DNA from: CAZZCS01 sp964652645
GTDB lineage: Bacteria > Cloacimonadota > Cloacimonadia > Cloacimonadales > Cloacimonadaceae
Assembly (NCBI GenBank): GCA_964652645.1
Contig: CAZZCS010000051.1
Location: 1 to 16,767 of the forward strand
Reading direction: 5' to 3'
Length of the DNA: 16,767 nt
Shown piece by piece: positions 6,908 to 13,749 of the stretch. The notes beneath the pieces are model-generated. The model was not told the DNA's origin, ran no database searches, and saw only the letters and a program-made list of their open reading frames with translations. Both the position numbers and the translations under genes were made by a program. The first letter of the stretch is position 1; the number at the start of each line of letters is the position of its first letter.

Positions 6908-8661
6908 TATTTCACCTTCCTTTCAGCAACAATCTGTCGTAGTTCATCTTCGTATTTTGTGAAGGAGGAAGACTCGTATTCGGAGTAATTCATCTGTTTA
7001 CTGACGTTTATCATGCGGATGTAATAGGGCATTACGTCTTCAAATGTATCAAATTCAAAATCTGTATCACAGATCTCAAGCATCAGTTCGAGCATATAAC
7101 GCTGACGCTGCATGGGTGTGGATGAATCCACTTTATCAAAACCATCCTGCTGCAGAATCACCCGGTCCACCAATTCCGATTTCCAGAATCTGTCGTGATA
7201 GGCCAGAGGTACCCCGTCATCACCGAGGATATTGATCTGCTCGTAGGATTCCTTGCCACGCAGCAAAATATCCTTGGTATGAAGCACTTCTTCTACCCAC
7301 GTCTTGGAGATATTGGTATTCAGGTATTCCTGTACCTCATCGTATTCGAGATATTTGGAATAGGAATCCATGGGATCTACTGCCGGGTAACGTTTGCTAT
7401 CTGCTCTCTGTTGAGAGAGGGCGTAAAAGCATCTGGCAGCTTTCTTTGTGGATTCCGTTACTGGTTCCTTCAGGTTACCACCAGCCGGAGAAACAGTTCC
7501 GATGAAGGTGATGGATCCGGTTTCACCGTTGTTTAGATTCACAAAACCAGCTCTGGCGTAGAAATTTGAGATAATCGCCGGTAAATCCATGGGGAAGGCA
7601 TCAGGTCCCGGGAGCTCTTCCATCCTGTTTGACATCTCTCTGAGAGCTTGAGCCCAACGTGAAGTTGAATCTGCCAGAAGCAGAACTTTCAAACCCATAC
7701 TGCGATAGTATTCGGCAATGGTCATGGCTGTATAAACCGAGGCTTCACGGGCTGCCACAGGCATGTTTGAGGTGTTACAGATGATGATGGTACGCTCCAT
7801 AAGCTTCCTGCCTGTACGAGGGTCGTCCAGCTCTGGAAACTCCACAAAGAGTTCCACCACTTCGTTGGCACGCTCACCGCAGGCCGCTACTATGATCAGA
7901 TCTGCATCCGCATTCTTGGAAATACTGTGCTGGAGCACTGTCTTGCCACAGCCAAACGGGCCGGGGATAAAGCCAGTGCCACCTTCCACCATGGGATTTA
8001 GGGTATCTATGGTGCGGACTCCTGTTTCCATCAGACGAGAAGGACGGGGCTTGTCTTTGTAAGCTCGAATTGGGAGTTTTACAGGCCAATGCTGCACCAT
8101 CGTGACATCATGATCCTGTCCCTCTTCATCCGTCAACACGGCGATGGGATCTGCCACTTTGAAAGAACCAGCAGCAGCGATGCTTTTGATAGTATATTTG
8201 CCAGGCAGTGCGAACGGCACCATAATCTTGTGAGCAATCCAGCTTTCAGGCACTTCACCCAGCCAATCGCCACCAATCACAACATCACCAGCTTTCTTGA
8301 GCGGTTTGAAGTCCCATACACTATCGGCATCCAGAGGATCGGTGTATTCACCCCTTATCAGGAAGAGGCCTTCCATCTTGTTCAAATCATCTTGCAGACC
8401 GTCATAATTCTTGGAGAGCATACCAGGCCCAAGCTTTACCTCCAGCATGTGCTCGGTAAACTCTACTTTGTTCCCTGGTGTAAGACCGCGAGTACTCTCA
8501 AAAACCTGGACATAGGCTATCTTGCCGAGGATTTTGATCACTTCCGCCATCAGCTTGACTCCCTTTAGGTCGATGTAGCAGATCTCGTTTTGAGATACAG
8601 GTCCATCGGCTTCCACGAGTACCAGGTTAGCAATAATTCCTTTGACAATACCTGTCGTCAT
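6907..8661 (-). CDS. ntpA: V-type ATPase subunit A (catalytic ATPase)
   Basis: This catalytic subunit hydrolyses (or makes) ATP at the A-B interface. In numbering from an upstream in-frame ATG at 8667 (586 aa), the Walker A GPFGCGKT is 236-243, the catalytic glutamate E265 is in GERANE, and the Walker B region VLLLADSTSRWAQALRE is 328-344. SPAGGN (393-398) and the extra non-homologous bulge domain (about 110-190, with HKIMVP) are typical of A subunits. I place the start at 8661 (584 aa): AGAAGGT abuts the ATG at 8667 with no spacing, but lies six bases before the ATG at 8661. The P-loop contains a cysteine (C240), as in eukaryotic V-ATPases and unlike the serine or alanine of many bacteria. 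It follows the DUF2764 gene by 11 bases. Confidence 0.96.
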   Translation of the reverse strand: MTTGIVKGIIANLVLVEADGPVSQNEICYIDLKGVKLMAEVIKILGKIAYVQVFESTRGLTPGNKVEFTEHMLEVKLGPGMLSKNYDGLQDDLNKMEGLFLIRGEYTDPLDADSVWDFKPLKKAGDVVIGGDWLGEVPESWIAHKIMVPFALPGKYTIKSIAAAGSFKVADPIAVLTDEEGQDHDVTMVQHWPVKLPIRAYKDKPRPSRLMETGVRTIDTLNPMVEGGTGFIPGPFGCGKTVLQHSISKNADADLIIVAACGERANEVVELFVEFPELDDPRTGRKLMERTIIICNTSNMPVAAREASVYTAMTIAEYYRSMGLKVLLLADSTSRWAQALREMSNRMEELPGPDAFPMDLPAIISNFYARAGFVNLNNGETGSITFIGTVSPAGGNLKEPVTESTKKAARCFYALSQQRADSKRYPAVDPMDSYSKYLEYDEVQEYLNTNISKTWVEEVLHTKDILLRGKESYEQINILGDDGVPLAYHDRFWKSELVDRVILQQDGFDKVDSSTPMQRQRYMLELMLEICDTDFEFDTFEDVMPYYIRMINVSKQMNYSEYESSSFTKYEDELRQIVAERKVK

Positions 8662-8667
8662 ACTCAT

Positions 8668-8674
8668 ACCTTCT
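8668..8674 (-). promoter_or_regulatory. Ribosome binding site deciding the ntpA start
   Basis: The minus strand reads AGAAGGT directly before an ATG at 8667 and six bases before a second in-frame ATG at 8661. Normal Shine-Dalgarno spacing is about 5-9 bases, which favours the second ATG. The element overlaps the stop codon of the preceding DUF2764 gene, so the two genes are probably translated in a coupled way. Confidence 0.65.
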
Positions 8675-9563
8675 ATGATTTTACTTTTTGTTTCAGATCG
8701 AACTCTTCCGGGAAGGAAAAGCTGTTTTCCAGTTCATTTAGCGTATCAAAGAACAGTTCTCTGCCATATTCTGGATCCATGGAAATCCATCGATCCAAAA
8801 TCCTCAGTTTACAGAAATATCCCAAAATACGATCAATATTGAAATACTCGAAAAAGTTTTGATTGTCTATCCAGCGCCAACGCAAGGCATCGACATTCCG
8901 CTCACGGTCGATGATGCCGTATTGCTCAAAAATGCGAGACAGATTATCAAAGAGATGGTGTTGTTTACCAAGGCCAAAGTCTGGAGCAGTGCTGCGGGAC
9001 AGCTTGTCGACAGTCTCGCCTGATCCAATCAGGTACTTGGCAAAGGGATAGTCATACTTACGTCCCGTAAGGGCTATCAGGATATTTTGGATATCCCGAT
9101 TGTAGCTGAACCAGGCCCGGATATATTTGTTCCTGTGATTTATAGCAAGCTCGTAAAAGGAGACCAAAAAACGCGTCTCCCATTCGATCTGCTCCGGCTC
9201 AGTTTCCAGCTGCAGGAACTCTTTGGTATGGGACAGTACAAAAGTGGGTAGCTGTTTACAGATCTGGGGTTTGATTCGCATTTCATTATCCGGATTTGGC
9301 TTGAGATAGGCGATCAGGCTTTGCCAGGCAGATTCTGGGATCAAACCCTGGGAACTGGCGTCCATTTCCTTGTTGTAAAGGAGTTTCAATAAATTGTCCA
9401 AATCCTGAGGGAGATACATAAGCTCAATCAGTTTAAGATCCCGCTTTGAAAGCTTCGCCCCAGCTTCTTCCAAAAATCTCTGAGGATTGTAGACCACCTT
9501 GCCATCTTCAAAACCGATGTTTGGCAAGCCGGTCACGAAGTAGTAATACTGATTTGCCAGCAT
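8673..9563 (-). CDS. DUF2764 family protein of the V-ATPase operon
   Basis: 296 aa with no assigned biochemical function. It sits between ntpE and ntpA, the position of the uncharacterised gene in chlamydial V-ATPase operons (CT309 in C. trachomatis). It is soluble with no signal peptide or membrane helix, and looks largely helical. Recognisable blocks are NQYYYFVTGLPNI (4-16) at the N terminus, NHRNKYIRAWFSYNRDIQN (142-160), and an aromatic-rich C-terminal block with RWRW (228-231), FFEYFNIDRIL (237-247) and ILDRWISMD (255-263). Size and gene position resemble subunit C (AC39/d, about 320-350 aa), which otherwise lies between E and A in Enterococcus- and Thermus-type operons and is missing here. 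I infer that it may do C's job of linking rotor ring and shaft, but the sequence alone does not prove this. No clear Shine-Dalgarno is seen. It starts four bases after the ntpE stop, so coupling is likely. Confidence 0.85.
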   Translation of the reverse strand: MLANQYYYFVTGLPNIGFEDGKVVYNPQRFLEEAGAKLSKRDLKLIELMYLPQDLDNLLKLLYNKEMDASSQGLIPESAWQSLIAYLKPNPDNEMRIKPQICKQLPTFVLSHTKEFLQLETEPEQIEWETRFLVSFYELAINHRNKYIRAWFSYNRDIQNILIALTGRKYDYPFAKYLIGSGETVDKLSRSTAPDFGLGKQHHLFDNLSRIFEQYGIIDRERNVDALRWRWIDNQNFFEYFNIDRILGYFCKLRILDRWISMDPEYGRELFFDTLNELENSFSFPEEFDLKQKVKS

Positions 9564-9567
9564 AAGT

Positions 9568-10173
9568 CTAATCTTTGAAGAGCAGTTGATTTGTCCGGGG
9601 TCTCAAGAATGATTTGAACAAATTGGTAAAATCTTCATCCGTGAAGCTGAGCTTGTATGTTCCATCTGAAGGAGATAAGCTAAAGCCTTCCTTCATAATT
9701 GGGCTAAAATCAACCTTGAGCTTGCCTCCGAAAATATCAGGAAGAGATTTGATGAAATAGTCGTCCAGCTCGGCACGAAGCTTATCTGAAAGCAGGAGAG
9801 TGCCCTCGGACATCGAAGCCTTCCAGGCTTGAAGCGTCTCCGTGATCAGCTTTTTGATAAACTCTTTGTCCGCAAATGCTGTTGAAACATTCTTTTCAAA
9901 AGCTTCTGTCAAAATCAATTCTGCAAGCTTTTGTTTGATGACGCTCATGGTTTGCTGGGCAGCCATTTTTAGATCGGAACTCGTATTTTTATGAAGTTCA
10001 TCAGCTTTTTTCTGAGCCGATTTGATAACATCCTCAGCGGCTTGTTCAGCTTTGGCAGTAATCTCCTCCGCTTCCTTTCTGGCATTCTCCAGGATCTTTG
10101 CCGCTTCGTCTTTGGCTTTATTCACACCTTCATCATACACACGTTGTAAAAGATTTTGAACTTGATCGCTCAT
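9568..10173 (-). CDS. ntpE: V-type ATPase subunit E (peripheral stalk)
   Basis: 201 aa, first gene of the operon. It forms the peripheral stalk holding the A3B3 head against rotation. Residues about 1-90 are one long Ala/Lys/Glu-rich helix without proline, the right-handed coiled-coil style of E/G stalks. Residues about 95-201 form the globular head-binding domain, ending RPRTNQLLFKD. The ATG is preceded at seven bases by GGGAG (10181-10185). In other bacterial V-ATPases the E helix pairs with subunit G/H, but no G gene occurs in this operon. E may therefore pair with itself, with DUF2764, or with a subunit encoded elsewhere. Confidence 0.92.
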   Translation of the reverse strand: MSDQVQNLLQRVYDEGVNKAKDEAAKILENARKEAEEITAKAEQAAEDVIKSAQKKADELHKNTSSDLKMAAQQTMSVIKQKLAELILTEAFEKNVSTAFADKEFIKKLITETLQAWKASMSEGTLLLSDKLRAELDDYFIKSLPDIFGGKLKVDFSPIMKEGFSLSPSDGTYKLSFTDEDFTNLFKSFLRPRTNQLLFKD

Positions 10174-10208
10174 ACCGCTACTCCCATTATGATTATCGTT
10201 TCCACAGG

Positions 10209-10250
10209 AAAGTGATCTTTAATTTTTGTCAACAACAATCGTGATCACTT
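10209..10250. promoter_or_regulatory. Inverted repeat upstream of the V-ATPase operon, candidate operator
   Basis: AAGTGATC (10210-10217) and GATCACTT (10243-10250) are perfect 8-bp inverted arms 25 bases apart. The right arm is also part of a small palindrome, GTGATCAC (10241-10248). Between them the minus strand contains TTGACA (10232-10227) in an A/T-rich stretch, but no good -10 lies at normal spacing from it. The element sits 37 bases upstream of the ntpE start and could be a regulator site or part of the 5' leader. There is no direct evidence for either. Confidence 0.35.
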
Positions 10251-10379
10251 CCCCGCTTTCAGATATCCCTGCTGCTCGGGCCATGATTTGATTTGATGCC
10301 AGTGATATTGTGATAACTTTCTCGCACAGACCTTTGGACAATCGAGCTCACTACCATGCTTATTCCCAGAATTTAACAC

Positions 10380-10407
10380 TTGACACTATTCGAAGCTTCA
10401 TTACAAA
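10380..10407 (+). promoter_or_regulatory. Candidate sigma-70-like promoter for the PAS gene
   Basis: A perfect -35 hexamer TTGACA (10380-10385) is followed after 16 bases by TACAAA (10402-10407), a 4/6 match to the -10 consensus. Transcription would begin near 10414, just before AGGAGA (10415-10420) and the ATG at 10436. This makes translation from the in-frame GTG at 10310, upstream of the promoter, unlikely. FCB-group bacteria may use a different promoter consensus, which lowers confidence. Confidence 0.4.
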
Positions 10408-10435
10408 TGCTTTCAGGAGACAAGTAATAATAGTA

Positions 10436-11602
10436 ATGATGTATAAAAACGTATATAATAGATTGAGCTTGCCAATATTGATTGTAGAGAAAGCTGAGGC
10501 TGAGAATGGTCAAGACTGTGTTATCTGTATAGTGCAGGCAAATACCAAGGCCAAAGACCTGATTCAGCCAGAGGGAGAACTGGGGGCTGGGCTGGAGCTG
10601 TATCATTTCTTCCCAATTGCAGACACTGAGCTAAGATATGGTAACCCGGCAGAGAGTAAAGCCGTAGAAGTACAGGATACCCTTTCCAACGTAGATTATA
10701 GGATAGTTATCCAGGCAGTTCAAGAGAACACATACTGTCTGGAGCTACATCGAGAAACCACACAGGAAGAGATCCAACCTCACAATCGCCAGCTTATCCA
10801 GTTTTTGAAGCATGAGGTTCTGAAGCTGATCTCCAAAGAGGCATTCTTTATGGGAGAAAACGAATATCTGAAGAGGCTGCTAAATAACCTTCCAGCCCTG
10901 GTTGCCATCAAAGACAGCAACTTCAGATATCGATATGTAAATAGCAACTTTGCAAAGCTTACAGGCCTATCCTCAAAGGATCTCATTGGCAAGACAGATT
11001 TCGACTTCTGCAGTCCGGAAGATGCGACTAAATTTCGAGAAATGGACACAAAGATCATCCAGCACAATATCACCATCAGTACTGAAGAGCAATACACAGA
11101 TTCCAAGGGAATTACTCACTATTTATACACCAAAAAAATCCCATCTACAGACAATAACGGAAACATGAGCATTCAAGTATTGAGCAGTGACATCTCAGAG
11201 ATTAAAGCCGTACAGAAAGAGCTGGTACACATCAAAGCTCAGTATGAAGAGGTAGCACAGCTATCGAAGTATGTAGTGTGGCTCATGAATATGGACTTTT
11301 CTCATAGCTTCATCAGTCCTTCCATCAAGAACTTTCAAGGCTATGAACCCGAAGAATTCTTGAAACTCCATTTGAACCAGTCTCTTACTGAGAGTTCCAT
11401 GCAAAAGGCTGCTCAAATTAGAGAAGAAATAGCCCTGTTGCATGCTAATGGCGACTTTGAGAAGCTAAAAGAGGGTAACGAGCTCGAGATGGAGTACTAC
11501 CATAAGGATGGCCATATCGTACGGGGCAGAGTTGTCTATAAAGTAGCCCTGGACGAGCAGAACAATATCATTGGTGTTCATGGCAGCACGATTGAGATCT
11601 AG
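10436..11602 (+). CDS. Multi-PAS sensor protein without an output domain
   Basis: 388 aa from the ATG at 10436, the only plus-strand gene. It appears to contain three PAS-type modules: a divergent one (about 10-105), a clear one (about 145-262: LLNNLPALVAIKD, YVNSNFAKLTG, LIGKTDFDF, then SSDISEIK at the exit), and another clear one (about 272-388: WLMNMDF, FISPSIKNFQGYEPEEF, YYHKDGH). PAS domains sense small ligands, redox state or partner proteins and normally feed a kinase, cyclase or DNA-binding domain. Here the chain stops at the end of the last PAS strand. No signal peptide or membrane helix is visible, so it is probably cytoplasmic. The open frame extends upstream to a GTG at 10310, but that extension has no ribosome binding site and contains the candidate promoter. 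AGGAGA lies 15 bases before the chosen ATG, longer than usual, so the start is uncertain. The signal sensed is unknown. Confidence 0.8.
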   Translation: MMYKNVYNRLSLPILIVEKAEAENGQDCVICIVQANTKAKDLIQPEGELGAGLELYHFFPIADTELRYGNPAESKAVEVQDTLSNVDYRIVIQAVQENTYCLELHRETTQEEIQPHNRQLIQFLKHEVLKLISKEAFFMGENEYLKRLLNNLPALVAIKDSNFRYRYVNSNFAKLTGLSSKDLIGKTDFDFCSPEDATKFREMDTKIIQHNITISTEEQYTDSKGITHYLYTKKIPSTDNNGNMSIQVLSSDISEIKAVQKELVHIKAQYEEVAQLSKYVVWLMNMDFSHSFISPSIKNFQGYEPEEFLKLHLNQSLTESSMQKAAQIREEIALLHANGDFEKLKEGNELEMEYYHKDGHIVRGRVVYKVALDEQNNIIGVHGSTIEI

Positions 11603-12231
11603 TTTATCTCCACGCTAATGGGGCTGAGTCCTATCTGCTCACCGATGTAATCCGTGGTATCATCCGATACTTTACGTTTGGATGTGCTGGCTTTGGATTT
11701 ACTTGCTTCTGTCTCTGGATCTTTGGGGATGGCTTCTGTAAGCTTTCGCATATGCTCCCGGAGCGAGTCCGGCTTTGCTGGGGTTCGTTCTTCATTGCTC
11801 TTTGATGATTTGACCCCTTGATTGTCCTTCCCAAAGATATTGGGGGAACTGAGGTGGCCATTTCGGTAGGCAGTAAGCAAGATTGAGCCAAGGATCAGGA
11901 CAAAGATCAGGATCCCGACTGTCCAGAGGAAGTTTGTGGAGAGCATTATCTTCTTTTCCTTGACCGGTTTTACCGGATGAAATCTCTGCTTGATCGTATC
12001 CGGCATCAGGATATGAAACTCATTCATTACCGTATCGGTATCAGCATTTAAGTATCTGGCATAATTGAAGATAAGAACTTTGACAAAACCAAAATCACCC
12101 AGTTCAAAGAGCTTGTTTTCCTCAATGGATTTGATTTGCTCTTCTTTGATCCGGATATCTTCCCAGATCTGCTCGTAACTGATACCGGAAAGCTCTCTTT
12201 GTTCTCTGAGATACTTGCCTAGATCTTCCAT
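11599..12231 (-). CDS. RodZ-like membrane-anchored helix-turn-helix protein
   Basis: 210 aa. Residues about 4-75 form a RodZ-type HTH_25 domain (LGKYLREQRELSGISYEQIWEDIRI region, IKSIEENK 33-40, VKVLIFNYARYL 50-61). A basic KEKK patch (91-94) is followed by one membrane helix (about 100-122). The tail (about 123-210) is rich in Ser, Lys and Glu and looks disordered. This predicts a cytoplasmic N terminus and an outer C terminus, as in RodZ, which couples MreB to cell-wall elongation. The usual C-terminal beta domain (DUF4115) is not evident, so this is a short form. It begins inside the end of dapF (13-base overlap), so it is co-transcribed with dapB-dapF. Its stop shares CTAG with the stop of the convergent PAS gene. 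RodZ-like is safer than RodZ. Confidence 0.78.
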   Translation of the reverse strand: MEDLGKYLREQRELSGISYEQIWEDIRIKEEQIKSIEENKLFELGDFGFVKVLIFNYARYLNADTDTVMNEFHILMPDTIKQRFHPVKPVKEKKIMLSTNFLWTVGILIFVLILGSILLTAYRNGHLSSPNIFGKDNQGVKSSKSNEERTPAKPDSLREHMRKLTEAIPKDPETEASKSKASTSKRKVSDDTTDYIGEQIGLSPISVEIN

Positions 12232-13004
12232 TGAAACTCACCACGGAATACTTCTCTTACCTCTCCACTCAACCAAAAGCCATCGGTTCTTGCTTCGATA
12301 ATTACAGACCCGCCTGGCATCTCGACAGAAATCTTACTCGATAGTCCCTGCTCCAGGATCCCAACCGCTACGGCTGAAGTGGCGCCTGTTCCGCAAGCAA
12401 GAGTTGCCCCACAAGCGGCTTCCCAAATCTTCATCGTAATCTGATCAGGAGAAGTCCGGGTCACAAAATGGGCATTGACCGGTTTGGGAAAAGCAGGATG
12501 ATGTTCCAGCTGAGGGCCATACACGAGATGAGCATCATCGGAAAATTCACCATAGATGACGTAGTGGAGATTACCCACATCCACAAGGCTACCATTGAAA
12601 CCCAAGACAGACATATCAGTCTTGATCACTTCTGCCTGGCCGATATTGACACTCACCCAGTATTCAGACCCCATCTCCACGATGCGTCCTTGCTTCAGCC
12701 CAGAATCAGTCGCAATCAGAAGCTCTTCAATCCCCAGCTTGCGGTGGCAGTAGGCTGTGATACATCGTAAGGCAGAGCCGCACATATCAGCTCTGCTGCC
12801 ATCATTGTTATAGATGATCATCTGGATATCAGCATCACTGGAGGTATTTATGATGACAAGTCCATCCGCTCCCACCCCAAAGTGGGGCGCACAAATGTCC
12901 TTTGCCAGGCTGGGGTAATCCAGGATCTGACGCTCAGTTCCCAGGTTGTCTATGATGACAAAGTCGTTGCCTTGGGCCTGCATTTTGATAAATTGGATTA
13001 GCAT
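12219..13004 (-). CDS. dapF: Diaminopimelate epimerase (DapF), divergent active site
   Basis: 261 aa. It is expected to convert LL- to meso-diaminopimelate, the precursor of lysine and of the peptidoglycan cross-link. Both catalytic cysteines of this PLP-independent family are present: C75 in NNDGSRADMCGSALRC and C204 in TLACGTGAT. The substrate-contact asparagines are also seen: GND near 12-14, N66, N145 in GNLH, and N177. The second motif is unusual. Where DapF normally reads ERGxGET, this protein has WEAACGAT (194-201), losing the arginine (A196) that binds the substrate carboxylate, and CGNGARC has become CGSALRC. Gene context (dapB directly upstream, 7-base overlap) supports the DAP role. 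The start at 13004 aligns LIQFIKMQAQGNDF with the E. coli MQFSKMHGLGNDF start. Another amino-acid epimerase of the same fold cannot be excluded. Confidence 0.88.
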   Translation of the reverse strand: MLIQFIKMQAQGNDFVIIDNLGTERQILDYPSLAKDICAPHFGVGADGLVIINTSSDADIQMIIYNNDGSRADMCGSALRCITAYCHRKLGIEELLIATDSGLKQGRIVEMGSEYWVSVNIGQAEVIKTDMSVLGFNGSLVDVGNLHYVIYGEFSDDAHLVYGPQLEHHPAFPKPVNAHFVTRTSPDQITMKIWEAACGATLACGTGATSAVAVGILEQGLSSKISVEMPGGSVIIEARTDGFWLSGEVREVFRGEFQWKI

Positions 13005-13744
13005 AGCATCTCTTCAATCATCTCGTTGATACTAAAAACTCCCTTTTTACCCAACATCCACTTTGCAGCTTTAAGCGCTCCCATGGCAAATCCGCTTCTG
13101 TTTCGGGCTCTGTGAGTGAGCTCTATCGTATCTGCTTCGGAGTCAAAGCCTACTGTGTGGGTGCCAGGAATTGCTCCAGCCCTGATGCTGGCAAAATGAA
13201 GCTCTTCTCTTGATATCTTGCGCTCCAGCCGATCAAAGACAGGTCTGGTCTTCGCCCGAGAGCTCTCCAGGAGCTTATCCGTAATGGTAATGGCCGTGCC
13301 AGAAGGACTATCAGCCTTTTGGCAGTGGTGGAGCTCGAAACCGTAGACATCGTACTCGTCGAATCTACCAATCTCTCTAGCTGCATTCTCTACCACACGC
13401 AGAAAGAGGTTCATCCCAATGCTAAAGTTTGAACCATACAGGAGTCCTACACCAGAGCTTTGTACCATGGCTTTTACTTCGTCTAGATGCTGTTGCCATC
13501 CAGTCGTTCCCACTACAATACTCAAACCCAGCTCACAGGCTGTTCTGATGTTTTGCATCACGATACCAGGATGAGTGAATTCGATTGCTATATCTGCTGT
13601 TGCGATGCTCTCGGCAGTCAGCTCCGGATGAGCTTCTGGAAAAGACGGGTCAATGATGGAAACTACTTCGCATCCGTAAGAGGCAGACATGCCCTCAATC
13701 ATCCTTCCCATCTTTCCATAGCCTACTAGTACAATTCTGGCCAT
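12998..13744 (-). CDS. dapB: 4-hydroxy-tetrahydrodipicolinate reductase (DapB)
   Basis: 248 aa from the ATG at 13744. It reduces 4-hydroxy-tetrahydrodipicolinate with NAD(P)H in the lysine/DAP pathway, in the cytoplasm. In numbering from the upstream TTG (251 aa), the nucleotide-binding loop is GYGKMG (11-16), GTTG is 82-85, SNFSIGMN is 108-115, and the catalytic signature ELHHCQKADSPSGTA is 140-154, with H142 and K146 equivalent to E. coli H159 and K163. IRAGAIPGTHTVGF (190-203) and the C-terminal FAxGAL motif complete the family pattern. The start was chosen because AGGA lies nine bases before the ATG at 13744 but abuts the alternative TTG at 13753. It begins five bases after the M20 peptidase stop and overlaps dapF, so these genes form one operon. 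Length is slightly short of the usual 265-270 aa. Confidence 0.95.
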   Translation of the reverse strand: MARIVLVGYGKMGRMIEGMSASYGCEVVSIIDPSFPEAHPELTAESIATADIAIEFTHPGIVMQNIRTACELGLSIVVGTTGWQQHLDEVKAMVQSSGVGLLYGSNFSIGMNLFLRVVENAAREIGRFDEYDVYGFELHHCQKADSPSGTAITITDKLLESSRAKTRPVFDRLERKISREELHFASIRAGAIPGTHTVGFDSEADTIELTHRARNRSGFAMGALKAAKWMLGKKGVFSINEMIEEMLC

Positions 13745-13749
13745 TGCGC

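Noticed and set aside
10227..10232. TTGACA on the minus strand as the ntpE -35 element
   Set aside because: No -10-like hexamer occurs 15-19 bases downstream. GATAAT and CATAAT lie about 29 bases or more away, so a full promoter cannot be called.
10310..10435. GTG-initiated N-terminal extension of the PAS protein
   Set aside because: There is no Shine-Dalgarno before the GTG, the translated residues do not resemble a domain, and the segment contains a consensus TTGACA and likely promoter for the gene.
11603..11700. Frameshifted kinase remnant downstream of the PAS gene
   Set aside because: The sequence after the stop encodes the convergent RodZ-like protein, and no H-box or ATPase motif was seen in any plus-strand frame.
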